The translations under genes were made by a program, and so were the position numbers. This document shows positions 55,651 through 64,000 of a DNA stretch of 64,000 nucleotides, one piece after another. Origin of the DNA: Cladopsammia gracilis (Eukaryota > Cnidaria > Anthozoa > Scleractinia > Dendrophylliidae). The first letter of the stretch is position 1; every line of letters begins with the position of its first letter. The stretch covers positions 558,001-622,000 of the forward strand of contig JAJGOT010000317.1 of assembly GCA_022457155.1 (NCBI GenBank), in the 5' to 3' direction. Under the pieces are notes generated by a model. It was not told the DNA's origin. It ran no database searches and saw only the letters and a list, made by a program, of their open reading frames with translations.

Positions 55651-58600
55651 TAGATAGATAGATAGGCTGAGCCTAACAGCGTCGCTCTCTGAACAGAAAG
55701 CCGATGATAAACTCAACTTAGGTGAAAGGTCGGAAGCACAAGATTAAGATTGACGACCGGGCTATTTTTCAATTTTAGCAATTCTCAAAAACAGAATTTC
55801 GCGACCGTCTGCACAGTACATTTAGACCGTACAAAAGTTCACAAAAACAATAACTAGTACGACTACTTTCCGAATAAAATACACCTGTTGCTTATCAAAA
55901 ATTACCCGAGAGACTGATTTGGAAATCAGAATTGAAAAAATACACAAACACATTTGCATAAGGCCACGCGAGTGAAGTTAGAACTATAAAATGCAAGTCT
56001 TGTTTTGTTTACATAAAATCGCTTTTCAACCAAAGTAATGAATGAACAAACAATTAAAAATGGACAACACTATCTTCTTTCGAAAAATTTTATTCAAATC
56101 CCCATAAGTTTCTGTTTAAAGCAAAACGCGAACCATTTATAGCGCATCGAGGCCGAGCTGCCATCGATGAAAGAAATCATGAAACGACTGAATTTGAATG
56201 CAATACAAAACACAATTCTCCAAAACTAACAAGACACAAAGAAAACGTCAATCACAGATTGATATCAACATAAATTTCCATCGAAAAATATGATTTGTTT
56301 TACCTTTAAGAAATTCTTTACATCTCCGCTTCTTCAGTGAGAAATGCTCCCGCATTGATTGAAACGTATGAAGTTCCTCGAAGCAAGATTTTTTTCCTGA
56401 AAGCTCCTTTTTTCCACTATAACGGCTTCTGAGTATCCCTTAATTAGTATCCCTGTCTTGAGTAGCAAACCGCGAAAAACTGCAGGAAAATAACGACTTT
56501 AATTTGATGTTTTGCTGCGTTCTTCTCTGCTTAACACAGCAAAACATCAAAAGTGTTTTCCCAGCTGACGTGACATCGGCTGTGCAGCCGCGCGAAGAAC
56601 AAAGCCTTGCTTTGCTTTCAAAATTGCTAAGATCTCCGATGTTACGCGACGTCATACGCGCATGTTTTGCGACGTCTTACGCGTCCGCGAACTGGCCCTG
56701 CCCAACGCTCGGACACACATGCACAGTCGCCGCCCGCGAAACATTCCGCTGGCCATGACCATGAAAAATGACGAGCATGGGTTCTATGAGTATGAGGCTA
56801 CGCAGCAGGCCTTCGGCCCGAGAGAGCTCCGCTATTAAATTAATATTGTCATCATCATCATCACTGTAAATTTTAAAGATCTGTTTTAGCCCCACAAATG
56901 TCATAAAATACGTATACAGTAATACAATAAAAGGCTAATTTTGGAAAGTCGTGTTTGACTTTGTATGATCACACAACATGAATCTTTGTTATGTGTTATT
57001 GTTGTAGTGAATTAAACTCCGTTTTGTTGTTGAGGTTAACTAATCATTAATTATGTCAAGAGGGATCACAGCAAAGAATAATTCGCCTCATTTAAAATGC
57101 CGTTATCTTGCAGGCAAATCACTCACTTCAACAAGCAATTCAGATGTTTACAGAAAGCCAAACATCGAAACAGTCTAAAGCAAGTGACAAAATCACCTCT
57201 TTAATGTTCTATCTTAGTATTGCGCAAGCAGAAGGGGACAAAGCTGAGGAGGGACGTGTGTATAACAATCTTGGCATTGTTTTTCAAAGTCTCGGTGATT
57301 TCAACAAAGCCGTAGAATACCACACCCTGGATCTTAGTATAGCGAAAGACCTGAGAAATAAAGCCGGAGAAGGAATGGCGTATGGCAATCTTGGCATTGC
57401 TTTTCATAGTCTCGGTAATTTCAACAACGCCGTAGAATACCACACCCTGGATCTTAGTATAGCGAAAGACCTGAGAGATAAAGCCGGAGAAGCACGTGCG
57501 TATGGCAATCTTGGCATTGCTTTTCGTAGTCTCGGTGATTTCAACAAAGCCGTAGAATACCACACTCTGCATCTTAGTATAGCGAAAGACCTGGGAGATA
57601 AAGCCGGAGAAGGAAGAGCGTATGGCAATCTTGGCAATGCTTTTAATAGTCTCGGTAATTTCAACAAAGCCGTAGAATACCACACCCTGGATCTTAGTAT
57701 AGCGAAAGACCTGGGAGATAAAGTTGCAGAAGGACGTGCTTATGGCAATCTTGGCAATGCTTTTCGTAGTCTCGGTGATTTCAACAAAGCCGTAGAATAC
57801 CACACCCTGGATCTTAGTATAGCGAAAGACCTGGGAGATAAAGACGGAGAAGGACGTGCGTATGGCAATCTTGGCAATGCTTTTCGTAGTCTCGGTGATT
57901 TCAACAAAGCCGTAGAATACCACACTCTGCATCTTAGTATAGCGAAAGACCTGGGAGATAAAGCCGGAGAAGGAAGAGCGTATGGCAATCTTGGCACTGC
58001 TTTTGGAAATCTCGGTGATTTCAACAAAGCCGTAGAATACCACACCCTGGATCTTAGTATAGCGAAAGACCTGGGAGATAAAGCCGGAGAAGGACGTGCG
58101 TATGGCAATCTTGGCAATGCTTTTCGTAGTCTCGGTGATTTCAACAAAGCCGTAGAATACCACACCCTGCATCTTAGTATAGCGAAAGACCTGAGAGATA
58201 AGGCCGGAGAAGGAAGTGCGTATAGCAATCTTGGCTCTACTTTTGAAAGTCTCGTTAATTTCAACAAAGCTGCAAATTGTTACCGGGCAAGCGTTATGGT
58301 AATGAATGATGTAAGAAGTTTTCTACGGTCTAGAGATGAGTGGAAGATTAGTTTTCGAAGTTTATATGGCGCACCCTATTTTGGGTTGTATAGAGTTTTG
58401 TTAAAACAAGGCAAGATCAAAGAAGCTTTGTTTGCTGCAGAAGAAGGACGAGCGCAAGCTCTAAACGATCTTATGGAATTGCAATATGCTTCTAAATCAG
58501 ATCAGTCCGTGTCAAGAGACCGTGAAGAAAAGAAAGATGACCTGTTAAGCTGCAATTCATCAAGCACAGCTTTTCTAGCCATAGACACCATTTATGATAG

Positions 58601-59738
58601 TATTAATATCTGGGTACTGTCAAAAGGTAAACCTGTTTACCACCGGGAAAAGAAGCTTGATTATCACGTTTCAAAGAATGAAGCTAGAACATGGCAGTCC
58701 TTAATTCAAAGTGCTTATATAAACACTGGTGTCCGTGCTGAAGTTAGGTGCGAGAATCGATCCTTGGATGCGTTTGTACGAAAAGATATTCACCCTGTTG
58801 AGAGATCCCCTAAGAAAAGCTCACAGCCTCCTGTCTCTGAAGGGAATCCTTTAGTCATCTTGTACAACCACATAATTGCTCCAATTGCAGACCTCGTTCA
58901 AGGTGATGAACTCATCGTTGTCCCGGATGGTCCACTATGGCTGGCTCCTTATGCTGCCTTATTGGACTGCAATTCCAAGTACCTCTGTGAATCATTCAGA
59001 ATCAGATTGATTCCCTCGCTAACCAGTTTGAAAATGATTGCTGATTGTTCATCAGAATACCACAGCAGGAGTGGTGCTCTACTTGTGGGAGATCCATACG
59101 TAGCAGATATCACTGACAGTAAGGGAGAAAAGGTCTTAGTTCAACTTCCATTCGCCAAAAATGAAGTAGAAATGATTGGGCAGATTCTCAAGGTGACACC
59201 CCTAACGGGAGAAAAGGCCACCAAAGATGAAGTGTTGAAAGGGCTGCGTTCAGTTGCCTTGGTTCACATTGCTGCACATGGGTGCATGGAAACAGGTGAA
59301 ATAGCTCTAACTCCAAACCCAAGACGCCAATCACGGATCCCTACAGAGGAAGATTACCTTTTAACAATGGCAGATGTGATGAGTGTGAAGCTGCGAGCCA
59401 GGCTAGTTGTGCTTAGTTGTTGTCACAGTGGTCGAGGGGAGATCAATCCTGAAGGTGTGGTCGGTATTGCACGTGCTTTTATGGGTGCTGGTGCTCGTTC
59501 TGTTCTGGTGTCACTTTGGGCGATCGATGACGAGGCCACACTGGAGTTCATGAGAAGTTTCTACCATCACCTCGTGGAAGGACTAAGTGCAAGCGAGTCC
59601 CTGAACCAGGCCATGAAATGTCTTAGAGAATCAGACAAGTACAGTGAAGTAAAATACTGGGCGCCTTTTGTGCTTGTTGGTGATGACGTCACACTTCAAT
59701 TTGATGAAAACGAATCAGAGTTAATAGTAAGTAACTGA
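50747..59738 (+). CDS. TPR-CHAT protein gene (six coding exons)
   Basis: Six segments join with matching phases to 3144 coding bases, i.e. 1047 residues: 50747-50837, 52610-52771, 53903-53980, 54644-54711, 55023-55142 and 57114-59738. All introns are GT-AG. Residues about 31-140 form an N-terminal TPR module ([24 protein letters not shown] and [10 protein letters not shown]). Residues about 216-575 are nine 40-residue TPR units. About 751-1036 is a CHAT domain with His895 in VHIAAHG and Cys943 in [11 protein letters not shown], the expected His/Cys pair of this caspase-like peptidase clan. In bacteria TPR-CHAT proteins are proteases, some acting in immunity and cell death; the animal role is unknown, so a similar job here is only inference. 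No signal peptide or membrane segment is seen, so it is probably cytosolic. The first ATG has A at -3 and G at +4; a possible acceptor just upstream suggests a 5' UTR exon. Confidence 0.8.
52080..52190 (+). repeat. Penelope-like 3' tail in intron 1
   Basis: ggctagcgctcgaaacgtcagc followed by a T run and 'tttatcaactcagctgataaaac' resembles tails of Penelope-like elements. No coding part remains. Confidence 0.45.
52610..52771 (+). CDS. TPR-CHAT gene, exon 2
   Basis: Acceptor tcgttccag, donor gtaagg, phase 1 at both ends. It encodes the first two TPR helices and the YSNRATAHF segment, similar to the TTC4 and small-TPR co-chaperone type. Confidence 0.85.
52772..53902. other. Intron 2 of the TPR-CHAT gene
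   Basis: No supported feature inside; short frames only. Confidence 0.6.
53903..53980 (+). CDS. TPR-CHAT gene, exon 3
   Basis: Acceptor tttttctacag, donor gtaaga, 78 bp, phase 1 at both ends. Encodes [24 protein letters not shown], a second TPR unit of the module. Confidence 0.85.
54339..54385. repeat. End fragment of the aacccgtgaata TIR family in intron 3
   Basis: tttttaacccgtaaatacgc and aatgaacgggttatcg match the left end of the element at 1361-1920. Confidence 0.6.
54644..54711 (+). CDS. TPR-CHAT gene, exon 4
   Basis: Acceptor tttattattag. I chose the donor gtatcc at 54712, which gives a phase-0 join to exon 5 (GLS then IDKNNKK). The stronger-looking donor gtaagt at 54722 would put the next exon out of frame with any acceptor I can find. 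Encodes [18 protein letters not shown]. Confidence 0.65.
55023..55142 (+). CDS. TPR-CHAT gene, exon 5
   Basis: Acceptor gacttctgtaag, donor gtgagg, exactly 40 codons in phase 0. Encodes the end of the TPR module, then a charged linker ([17 protein letters not shown]). Confidence 0.75.
55604..55665. repeat. (TA)n and (GATA)n microsatellite in intron 5
   Basis: About 20 TA units followed by five GATA units, just at the left edge of TIR element copy D. Confidence 0.95.
55645..56834. mobile_element. Large TIR element, copy D, in intron 5
   Basis: Left end aggctgagcctaacagcgtcgctctc, right end gccttcggcccgagagagctccgct. About 1.19 kb, a little shorter than copy A. Confidence 0.75.
57114..59738 (+). 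CDS. TPR-CHAT gene, exon 6 (TPR array and CHAT domain)
   Basis: Acceptor gttatcttgcag, phase 0; the frame is open for 874 codons to TGA at 59736-59738. It holds all nine array TPRs, an intermediate region (about residues 576-750, with [35 protein letters not shown], typical just before CHAT domains) and the CHAT domain. Confidence 0.95.
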   Translation, partial: ANHSLQQAIQMFTESQTSKQSKASDKITSLMFYLSIAQAEGDKAEEGRVYNNLGIVFQSLGDFNKAVEYHTLDLSIAKDLRNKAGEGMAYGNLGIAFHSLGNFNNAVEYHTLDLSIAKDLRDKAGEARAYGNLGIAFRSLGDFNKAVEYHTLHLSIAKDLGDKAGEGRAYGNLGNAFNSLGNFNKAVEYHTLDLSIAKDLGDKVAEGRAYGNLGNAFRSLGDFNKAVEYHTLDLSIAKDLGDKDGEGRAYGNLGNAFRSLGDFNKAVEYHTLHLSIAKDLGDKAGEGRAYGNLGTAFGNLGDFNKAVEYHTLDLSIAKDLGDKAGEGRAYGNLGNAFRSLGDFNKAVEYHTLHLSIAKDLRDKAGEGSAYSNLGSTFESLVNFNKAANCYRASVMVMNDVRSFLRSRDEWKISFRSLYGAPYFGLYRVLLKQGKIKEALFAAEEGRAQALNDLMELQYASKSDQSVSRDREEKKDDLLSCNSSSTAFLAIDTIYDSINIWVLSKGKPVYHREKKLDYHVSKNEARTWQSLIQSAYINTGVRAEVRCENRSLDAFVRKDIHPVERSPKKSSQPPVSEGNPLVILYNHIIAPIADLVQGDELIVVPDGPLWLAPYAALLDCNSKYLCESFRIRLIPSLTSLKMIADCSSEYHSRSGALLVGDPYVADITDSKGEKVLVQLPFAKNEVEMIGQILKVTPLTGEKATKDEVLKGLRSVALVHIAAHGCMETGEIALTPNPRRQSRIPTEEDYLLTMADVMSVKLRARLVVLSCCHSGRGEINPEGVVGIARAFMGAGARSVLVSLWAIDDEATLEFMRSFYHHLVEGLSASESLNQAMKCLRESDKYSEVKYWAPFVLVGDDVTLQFDENESELIVSN
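57241..58320 (+). repeat. Nine 120-bp coding units (TPR array)
   Basis: Units start at 57241, 57361 and so on, each exactly 120 bp. The inner seven share long runs of identity such as tcaacaaagccgtagaatac. The first and last units are diverged. The protein consensus is [20 protein letters not shown] then [20 protein letters not shown]. Confidence 0.95.
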
Positions 59739-59755
59739 ATGGATATTACACTTTT

Positions 59756-59761
59756 AATAAA
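59756..59761 (+). promoter_or_regulatory. Putative polyadenylation signal AATAAA
   Basis: 18 bp after the TPR-CHAT stop codon; the next MITE starts about 40 bp further on, so a very short 3' UTR or a later signal is used. Confidence 0.5.
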
Positions 59762-59798
59762 CCATTCGTTTAAAAATATTTGAAACTTTGTGGCGTTA

Positions 59799-59954
59799 GG
59801 GTTGATTTCCACTGTCGCGTAATTTTTACGTGCGTAAATAAAAATGAGAGACGATGTATGCACAGCTCGCGTAAACTTTTACGCAAGCTGTTCATACATC
59901 GTCTCTTATTTTTATTTACGCACGTGAAAATTGCGCGACAGTGGAAATCAGCCC
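59799..59954. mobile_element. 156-bp MITE with TTA target site
   Basis: gggttgatttccactgtcgc and its inverse are flanked by TTA on both sides. The arms run through tttttacg and agagacgatgtat. A three-base TTA site suggests PIF/Harbinger mobilisation. It lies at the 3' end of the TPR-CHAT gene. Confidence 0.85.
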
Positions 59955-60465
59955 TTAGGGAATTAATAGAAGTCCGTGTCGTTGCTGCCAACGAAGTTCG
60001 TAAACTTTGAAATTGCTTTGTTCCTGTTTGCTCAGGCAAAACAGCATTTTTTGAGCTGTGGATCGTTAACTCTGAGGTTTCCTTCAGTAAACCAGGAAAT
60101 TTCTTAACTGTTGTTTGGAGTGTTTGGATGCATGATCTCCCTATTTTTCGTCTCTGGGTCTTTTTCTGCAATACAACACGTGAAGTGATGGAGAGCGTTT
60201 TCTGCAAAAATATTAGGTTGCTTTTCTCTTTTTATATAATAATGGTCATGACTAAATTCGCTTTTTTACGTATTTGCGTTTTAGGTTACAAAGACATTAT
60301 TTACTGCTAGAGAAGACTTTCATATTCTGTTCTCCTGCCAGTCGAAGATCCCAGGACCGGCGGAATTGACTTAAGCTTCCTGCGAGGAAATCAAATAGAA
60401 CTACTTAGATTAACGGCAAAGTGAAGAATAAGAAGCGTTTAAATTAATATGAGCTCCAGCAAGAC

Positions 60466-60647
60466 TACAGTCGAACCTCCCTAATACGGACATCAAAGGG
60501 ACAGGCCCAAGTGTCCGTATTATAGAGGTGTCCGTATTATAGAGGTAGGGATTGTATGAATTTTGGTATCTTTGGGACCAAGTGAACTGTCCGTACTAGA
60601 GAGGTGTCCGTATTATGGAGGTGTCCGTAAGGAGAGGTTCGACTGTA
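60466..60647. mobile_element. Palindromic element with cagtcgaacctc ends
   Basis: TA-flanked: cagtcgaacctccctaatac and gaggttcgactg at the other end. The middle alternates gtccgtatta and agaggtgtccg. A full small copy of the 'acggacac' group. Confidence 0.8.
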
Positions 60648-60949
60648 TTGTTTTTTGAAGATTTATTTGCTAGCTAGGTTAAGACGCGTGCCTCCAGAAG
60701 TATGCGTTTTCTTATTTAGGTACACTACGAATTAGTAGTCAAATTTGGCACGGTTTGTGCCATTAAGCCCTATATGTATTTCCGTATTAATCTGCGTAAA
60801 ACAGAAATTTGATTTCAGAAAACAATTTTATACCAATATAGACGCCGTAGCATACGAGTATTTAAACTAATGTTTAACTTCGGCTTTTTATACCGGTCGG
60901 TTCACATTTTACATTGCGCCGGCGCGAGTGTGATCATCCGGGGTAGTGT

Positions 60950-61080
60950 AGCTCTGAAAAGAACTGTTGTTGTTATTGACAATGACTGACGTTTCGACAA
61001 CCTGAGCGGAAGTCATCTTCAGAGTCATGTGAATGATATATGGTCAGTTGACGCTATTAATGTCTGCTGTTACATACGCC
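60950..61080 (-). repeat. Possible Penelope-like tail, reverse orientation
   Basis: gactgacgtttcgacaacct followed by gaagtcatcttcagagtcat resembles the inverse of Penelope-like 3' tails (cctgaagatgac...cgaaacgtc). Confidence 0.45.
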
Positions 61081-61106
61081 CAAGTTCAACATACCACGTC
61101 TTCATA

Positions 61107-62209
61107 ATATATATAGATAAGCTGAGCCTAACAGCGTAGCTCTCTGAACAGAAAGTCGATGATAAGCGTAACTAAGGTGAAAGGTTGGAAGCACAAAAAT
61201 TAAGATTGACGACCGTGCTATTCATCAATTTTAGCAGTTCTCAAAAACAGTATTACACCACCGTCTGTACAGTACATTTAGACCGTACAAAAGTTCATAA
61301 AAATAACTTCTTAGACTTCTCGGTCTAGAATAATAGGACTAATTTCCCAATAAAGTACGCCTGTTGCGTGTCAACAATTGCCCGAGAAACTGATTTGGAA
61401 ATCAAAATTGAAAAAAAAAATTCACCAACAGACTTGTTTTAGACGACGCAAGTGAAGTTAGAACTATAACAAAATCCAAGTCTTGTTTTGTTGACATAAA
61501 ATCGCTTTTCGACCTATGTAATGAATGAACAAACATTAAAATGGACGACCAAATCTTTCTTTGAAAAATTTTATTCCAATATCTATTAGTTTTATATGTA
61601 TAAAAGCAAAACTCGTACCATTCATAGCGCATAGAGGCCGAGCTGTCCTCGAAGAAATTCAAGATATTAACACGACTGAATGTGAGCACGTTTTGATATC
61701 ACAAATTGATATCAATATAAATTGCCATCCAAAAATGTCACTTGGCTGCTTGGCAATTCTTTAAAACTCCGCTTCTTCGGTTCTGAAATCCGAATATGAA
61801 CTATTTCCCCCAGTGACGAAAACGTATGAAGTTCCTCGAAGCAAGATTTTATCCCTGAAAGCTCTTCTTTTTCCACTATAGCGGCTTCTGAGTATTCCTT
61901 AATTGGTATCCCTGTCTTGAGTTGCTAACCGTGAAATAAATGCAGGGAAAAACGACTTGCAAATGGTTTTCTCCGCTAAACACAACAATAACTGCAGGTG
62001 ACGTGACATTGGTCATGTAACCGCGCGAAAAAAAAGGCCACGCTTTGCTTTCAAAATTGCCAAGATCCCGGATGTTAGGCGACGTCATACGCGCATTTTT
62101 TCCGACGTCATACGCGCCCGCGCTGGCCATGACCATGAAACATTACGGGTATGGGTTCTATGAGTATGGAGCTACGCGAGCGGGCCTTCGGTCCGCGAGA
62201 GCTCCGCTA
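61107..62209. mobile_element. Large TIR element, copy E
   Basis: Left end taagctgagcctaacagcgt, then agctctctg; right end agctacgcgagcgggccttcggtccgcgagagctccgct. About 1.1 kb, well preserved at both ends. Confidence 0.8.
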
Positions 62210-62264
62210 TTATAATATTATTATAAGAGCCATTTATTATACACGTAAATGAAGAAACGCTGTT

Positions 62265-62572
62265 GAGGAAAATGCAGCGGAGACCATAAAGGATACAATG
62301 GAATTAAATAAGGCTTGCTAGCATTCCATTTATTGGTATTTTAGTTTTTATCAGGGGACGATTTTAGGCATACCTTGTTATAATAGTGTGCAATCATATG
62401 AGAATACAAGAAGAAACAACAGAAACCATGAAGGATACAATAGAATTCTGGGACCAAGCCAAATAAGGCTTGTTAGCATTCCATTTATTGGTATTTTTGT
62501 TTTTTTCAGGGGATGATTTTAGGCATACCTTGTTATAATGGTGTGCAATCATTTGGGAACACAAGAAGTTTT
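62265..62572. repeat. Two-copy direct repeat, period about 155 bp
   Basis: aggcttg(c/t)tagcattccat recurs at 62311 and 62466, with gattttaggcataccttgtt and gtgtgcaatcat following in both. Unit ends are ragged. Confidence 0.75.
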
Positions 62573-62579
62573 TTCTATT

Positions 62580-63150
62580 TCCTAGAAAGCCGTTCTGTCG
62601 TATCGTTCATGGTTTATACCTTTCACCCGACAAAGTTTTTTCAATCAGCCTATACAGTTACAATAAGTAAAGAAAGGTTTATGATTTGATTCACGTTATC
62701 TATATACACTATATATAGAAATAAGCTATATTCTGCTTTTCTCTGATTGATGTAAAAAAAACGACGTATAAAATAAAGTCAGTTTGCACATAGAAATTTG
62801 ACTGTCAGTTTGTGTTAGTCTACAAAGGTTGTGGGTATCACGTCGACTCCATCCACTCGGGGGGCCGGCCCAAGCTTTAGCTTATATTTAATTCAAGTTA
62901 TTGCTCGTGGGAAATGTTTGTGTTAGGTTTGAGCAGCAGCTTTTTGTTTGCAAGAAACAGATCTTGTTCTTATCTTCTCACAGACCACAATATGCAATTT
63001 AAGACACTAAACTCGAGTTGTGAATTTTTTTTTCCTAATTGAATTTTATTGATCTAAATAAATTGAGTTTATTTTCGTGGGATCTTATTTTCGCGGATCA
63101 TTGAAAAACCCGCGAAATTCGTGAAAATTAAATCTCGCGAAAATTTGTAT
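62580..63150. other. No gene; short inverted motif 63080-63145
   Basis: Around 63075-63145 motifs ttttcgtggga, ttttcgcggatc, cccgcgaaattcgtgaaaat and tctcgcgaaaatttg recur in both orientations, suggesting a degraded palindromic repeat. Otherwise unassigned. Confidence 0.4.
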
Positions 63151-63155
63151 GTATA

Positions 63156-63425
63156 CAGCTGTTTCGAGAAAGGTTGTCGGAAAAAAGCGCAAAAGTGCAC
63201 GCGACAATCTCGAAAAGTAATATGGGATATGATCAATGAATTTTAATAAGTCAAATAAATACATGAAACCCGCGATCCGTCGTCCGTACAGGGACGATCT
63301 TAGATGGCGGCCATTGGGATAAACGAGTTTTTAGGATATAGCGTGGATGACAACCCACAATACCTTTCTGGATTGTCGCGTGCCCTTTTACGCTTTTTTT
63401 CCGACAGCCTTTCTCTAAACAGCTG
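63156..63425. mobile_element. 270-bp MITE
   Basis: TA-flanked; cagctgtttcgagaaaggtt and its inverse, arms about 55 bp through ttgtcggaaaaaag and cacgcgacaat. Confidence 0.85.
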
Positions 63426-63553
63426 TATGTTCACCTAAATAGAGTACTTAACTCAAGCAAAGGTTTTTGTCTAATATAATTAAAACAATTTGCAAGAATT
63501 TTATGCTTCTGATTGAGACGATAAATAGTGAAGTCAAATCTAAGTTGAACGTA

Positions 63554-63814
63554 CCGTATTTTCTCGATTAAACGCCCGGCCCCGAATAAACGCCGGGTAT
63601 AATAGAGGAAGTTGTAAGTAAGCTCCTTAAACGTTTGTTTGTGGTATAATAAACTTAAGATTAAAGGGCAAGGTACACGGCTGCCAAGAAAAACGGATAA
63701 TAACCCTTTCTTTAAAAATGGCGGGCGTGAAAAAAACTGCTGATTCAAAGAAACGGCGGGTTCACTAGGCCAAGTTTGAAATAAACGCCGGGGCGTTTAA
63801 TTGAGAAAATACGG
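63554..63814. mobile_element. 261-bp MITE with ccgtattttctcgattaaac ends
   Basis: TA-flanked; ends ccgtattttctcgattaaac and its near-exact inverse, followed in both arms by gcccgg... or ...ccggg. The interior repeats aataaacgccggg. Confidence 0.8.
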
Positions 63815-63939
63815 TAATTCTAAATTGCGGTAACCGACTGTACTTCAAACAAGTTGTATGTGACGTTGTATGTCAAGAAATGTCTTGCAGCCTATTGTAA
63901 AATCATTCATGGCCTGCATTTAGTCGCGGCCACAGTTTG

Positions 63940-63976
63940 TGTCCCTCCCCTCCCCTCCCCTCCCCTCCCCTCCCCC
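63940..63976. repeat. (CCCCT)n simple repeat
   Basis: Six or seven cccct units near the right edge of the window. Confidence 0.9.
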
Positions 63977-64000
63977 TTTTGACTGGCACGAGTATAGGCT

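Noticed and set aside
57108..57113. Start of the TPR-CHAT protein at a TTG codon
   Set aside because: The TTG-CAG is the end of the splice acceptor, and the upstream exons join in frame.
57740..58267. Second minus-strand ORF (175 residues) in the TPR array
   Set aside because: It repeats with the 120-bp period and is a shadow of the coding strand.

Overview
The window is eukaryotic and, by its contents, most probably from a cnidarian, likely a stony coral. The genes are sparse, introns have GT/AG borders, several retroelement classes are present, and there are dozens of short terminal-inverted-repeat (TIR) elements. One intronless Sulfotransfer_4-type gene and one multi-exon TPR-CHAT gene resemble families I know from coral genomes. 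This assignment is inference; no database was searched.

Only two host genes look intact. The first is a single-exon P-loop sulfotransferase-like gene (12249-12977, +). The second is a six-exon gene (50747-59738, +) encoding a predicted 1047-residue TPR-CHAT protein. Its N-terminal TPR module is split over five small exons. One large last exon carries nine 40-residue TPR units, encoded by nine 120-bp DNA units, followed by a CHAT (caspase/HetF-like) peptidase domain with an apparent His/Cys pair.

Most of the rest is mobile DNA. From the left: TIR elements and tandem arrays (1-7300); a broken DUF7869-like transposon gene on the minus strand (7655-9464); a LINE fragment split by a TTAA-flanked element (9483-11080); the sulfotransferase; a Penelope-like 3' remnant (13300-13680); a large TIR-element copy interrupted by another repeat (15664-18606); further TIR elements; a seven-unit tRNA-like array (24339-25047); a degenerate BEL/Pao-type LTR retrotransposon with near-identical LTRs, a 5-bp target duplication and a nested Mutator-like element (28780-34711); a 1.9-kb foldback element (38008-39952); a duplicated pair of composite repeats, one with an internal inversion (42550-43700 and 46410-48180); a 5'-truncated LINE on the minus strand (44527-45601); the TPR-CHAT gene with repeats in its introns; and more TIR elements to the end.

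The two genes show no sign of shared regulation. What the window records best is the order of transposition events, because several insertions have identifiable target duplications and interrupt other elements. The reading frames of the retroelements and of the DUF7869-like gene are broken, so these copies look non-autonomous now.
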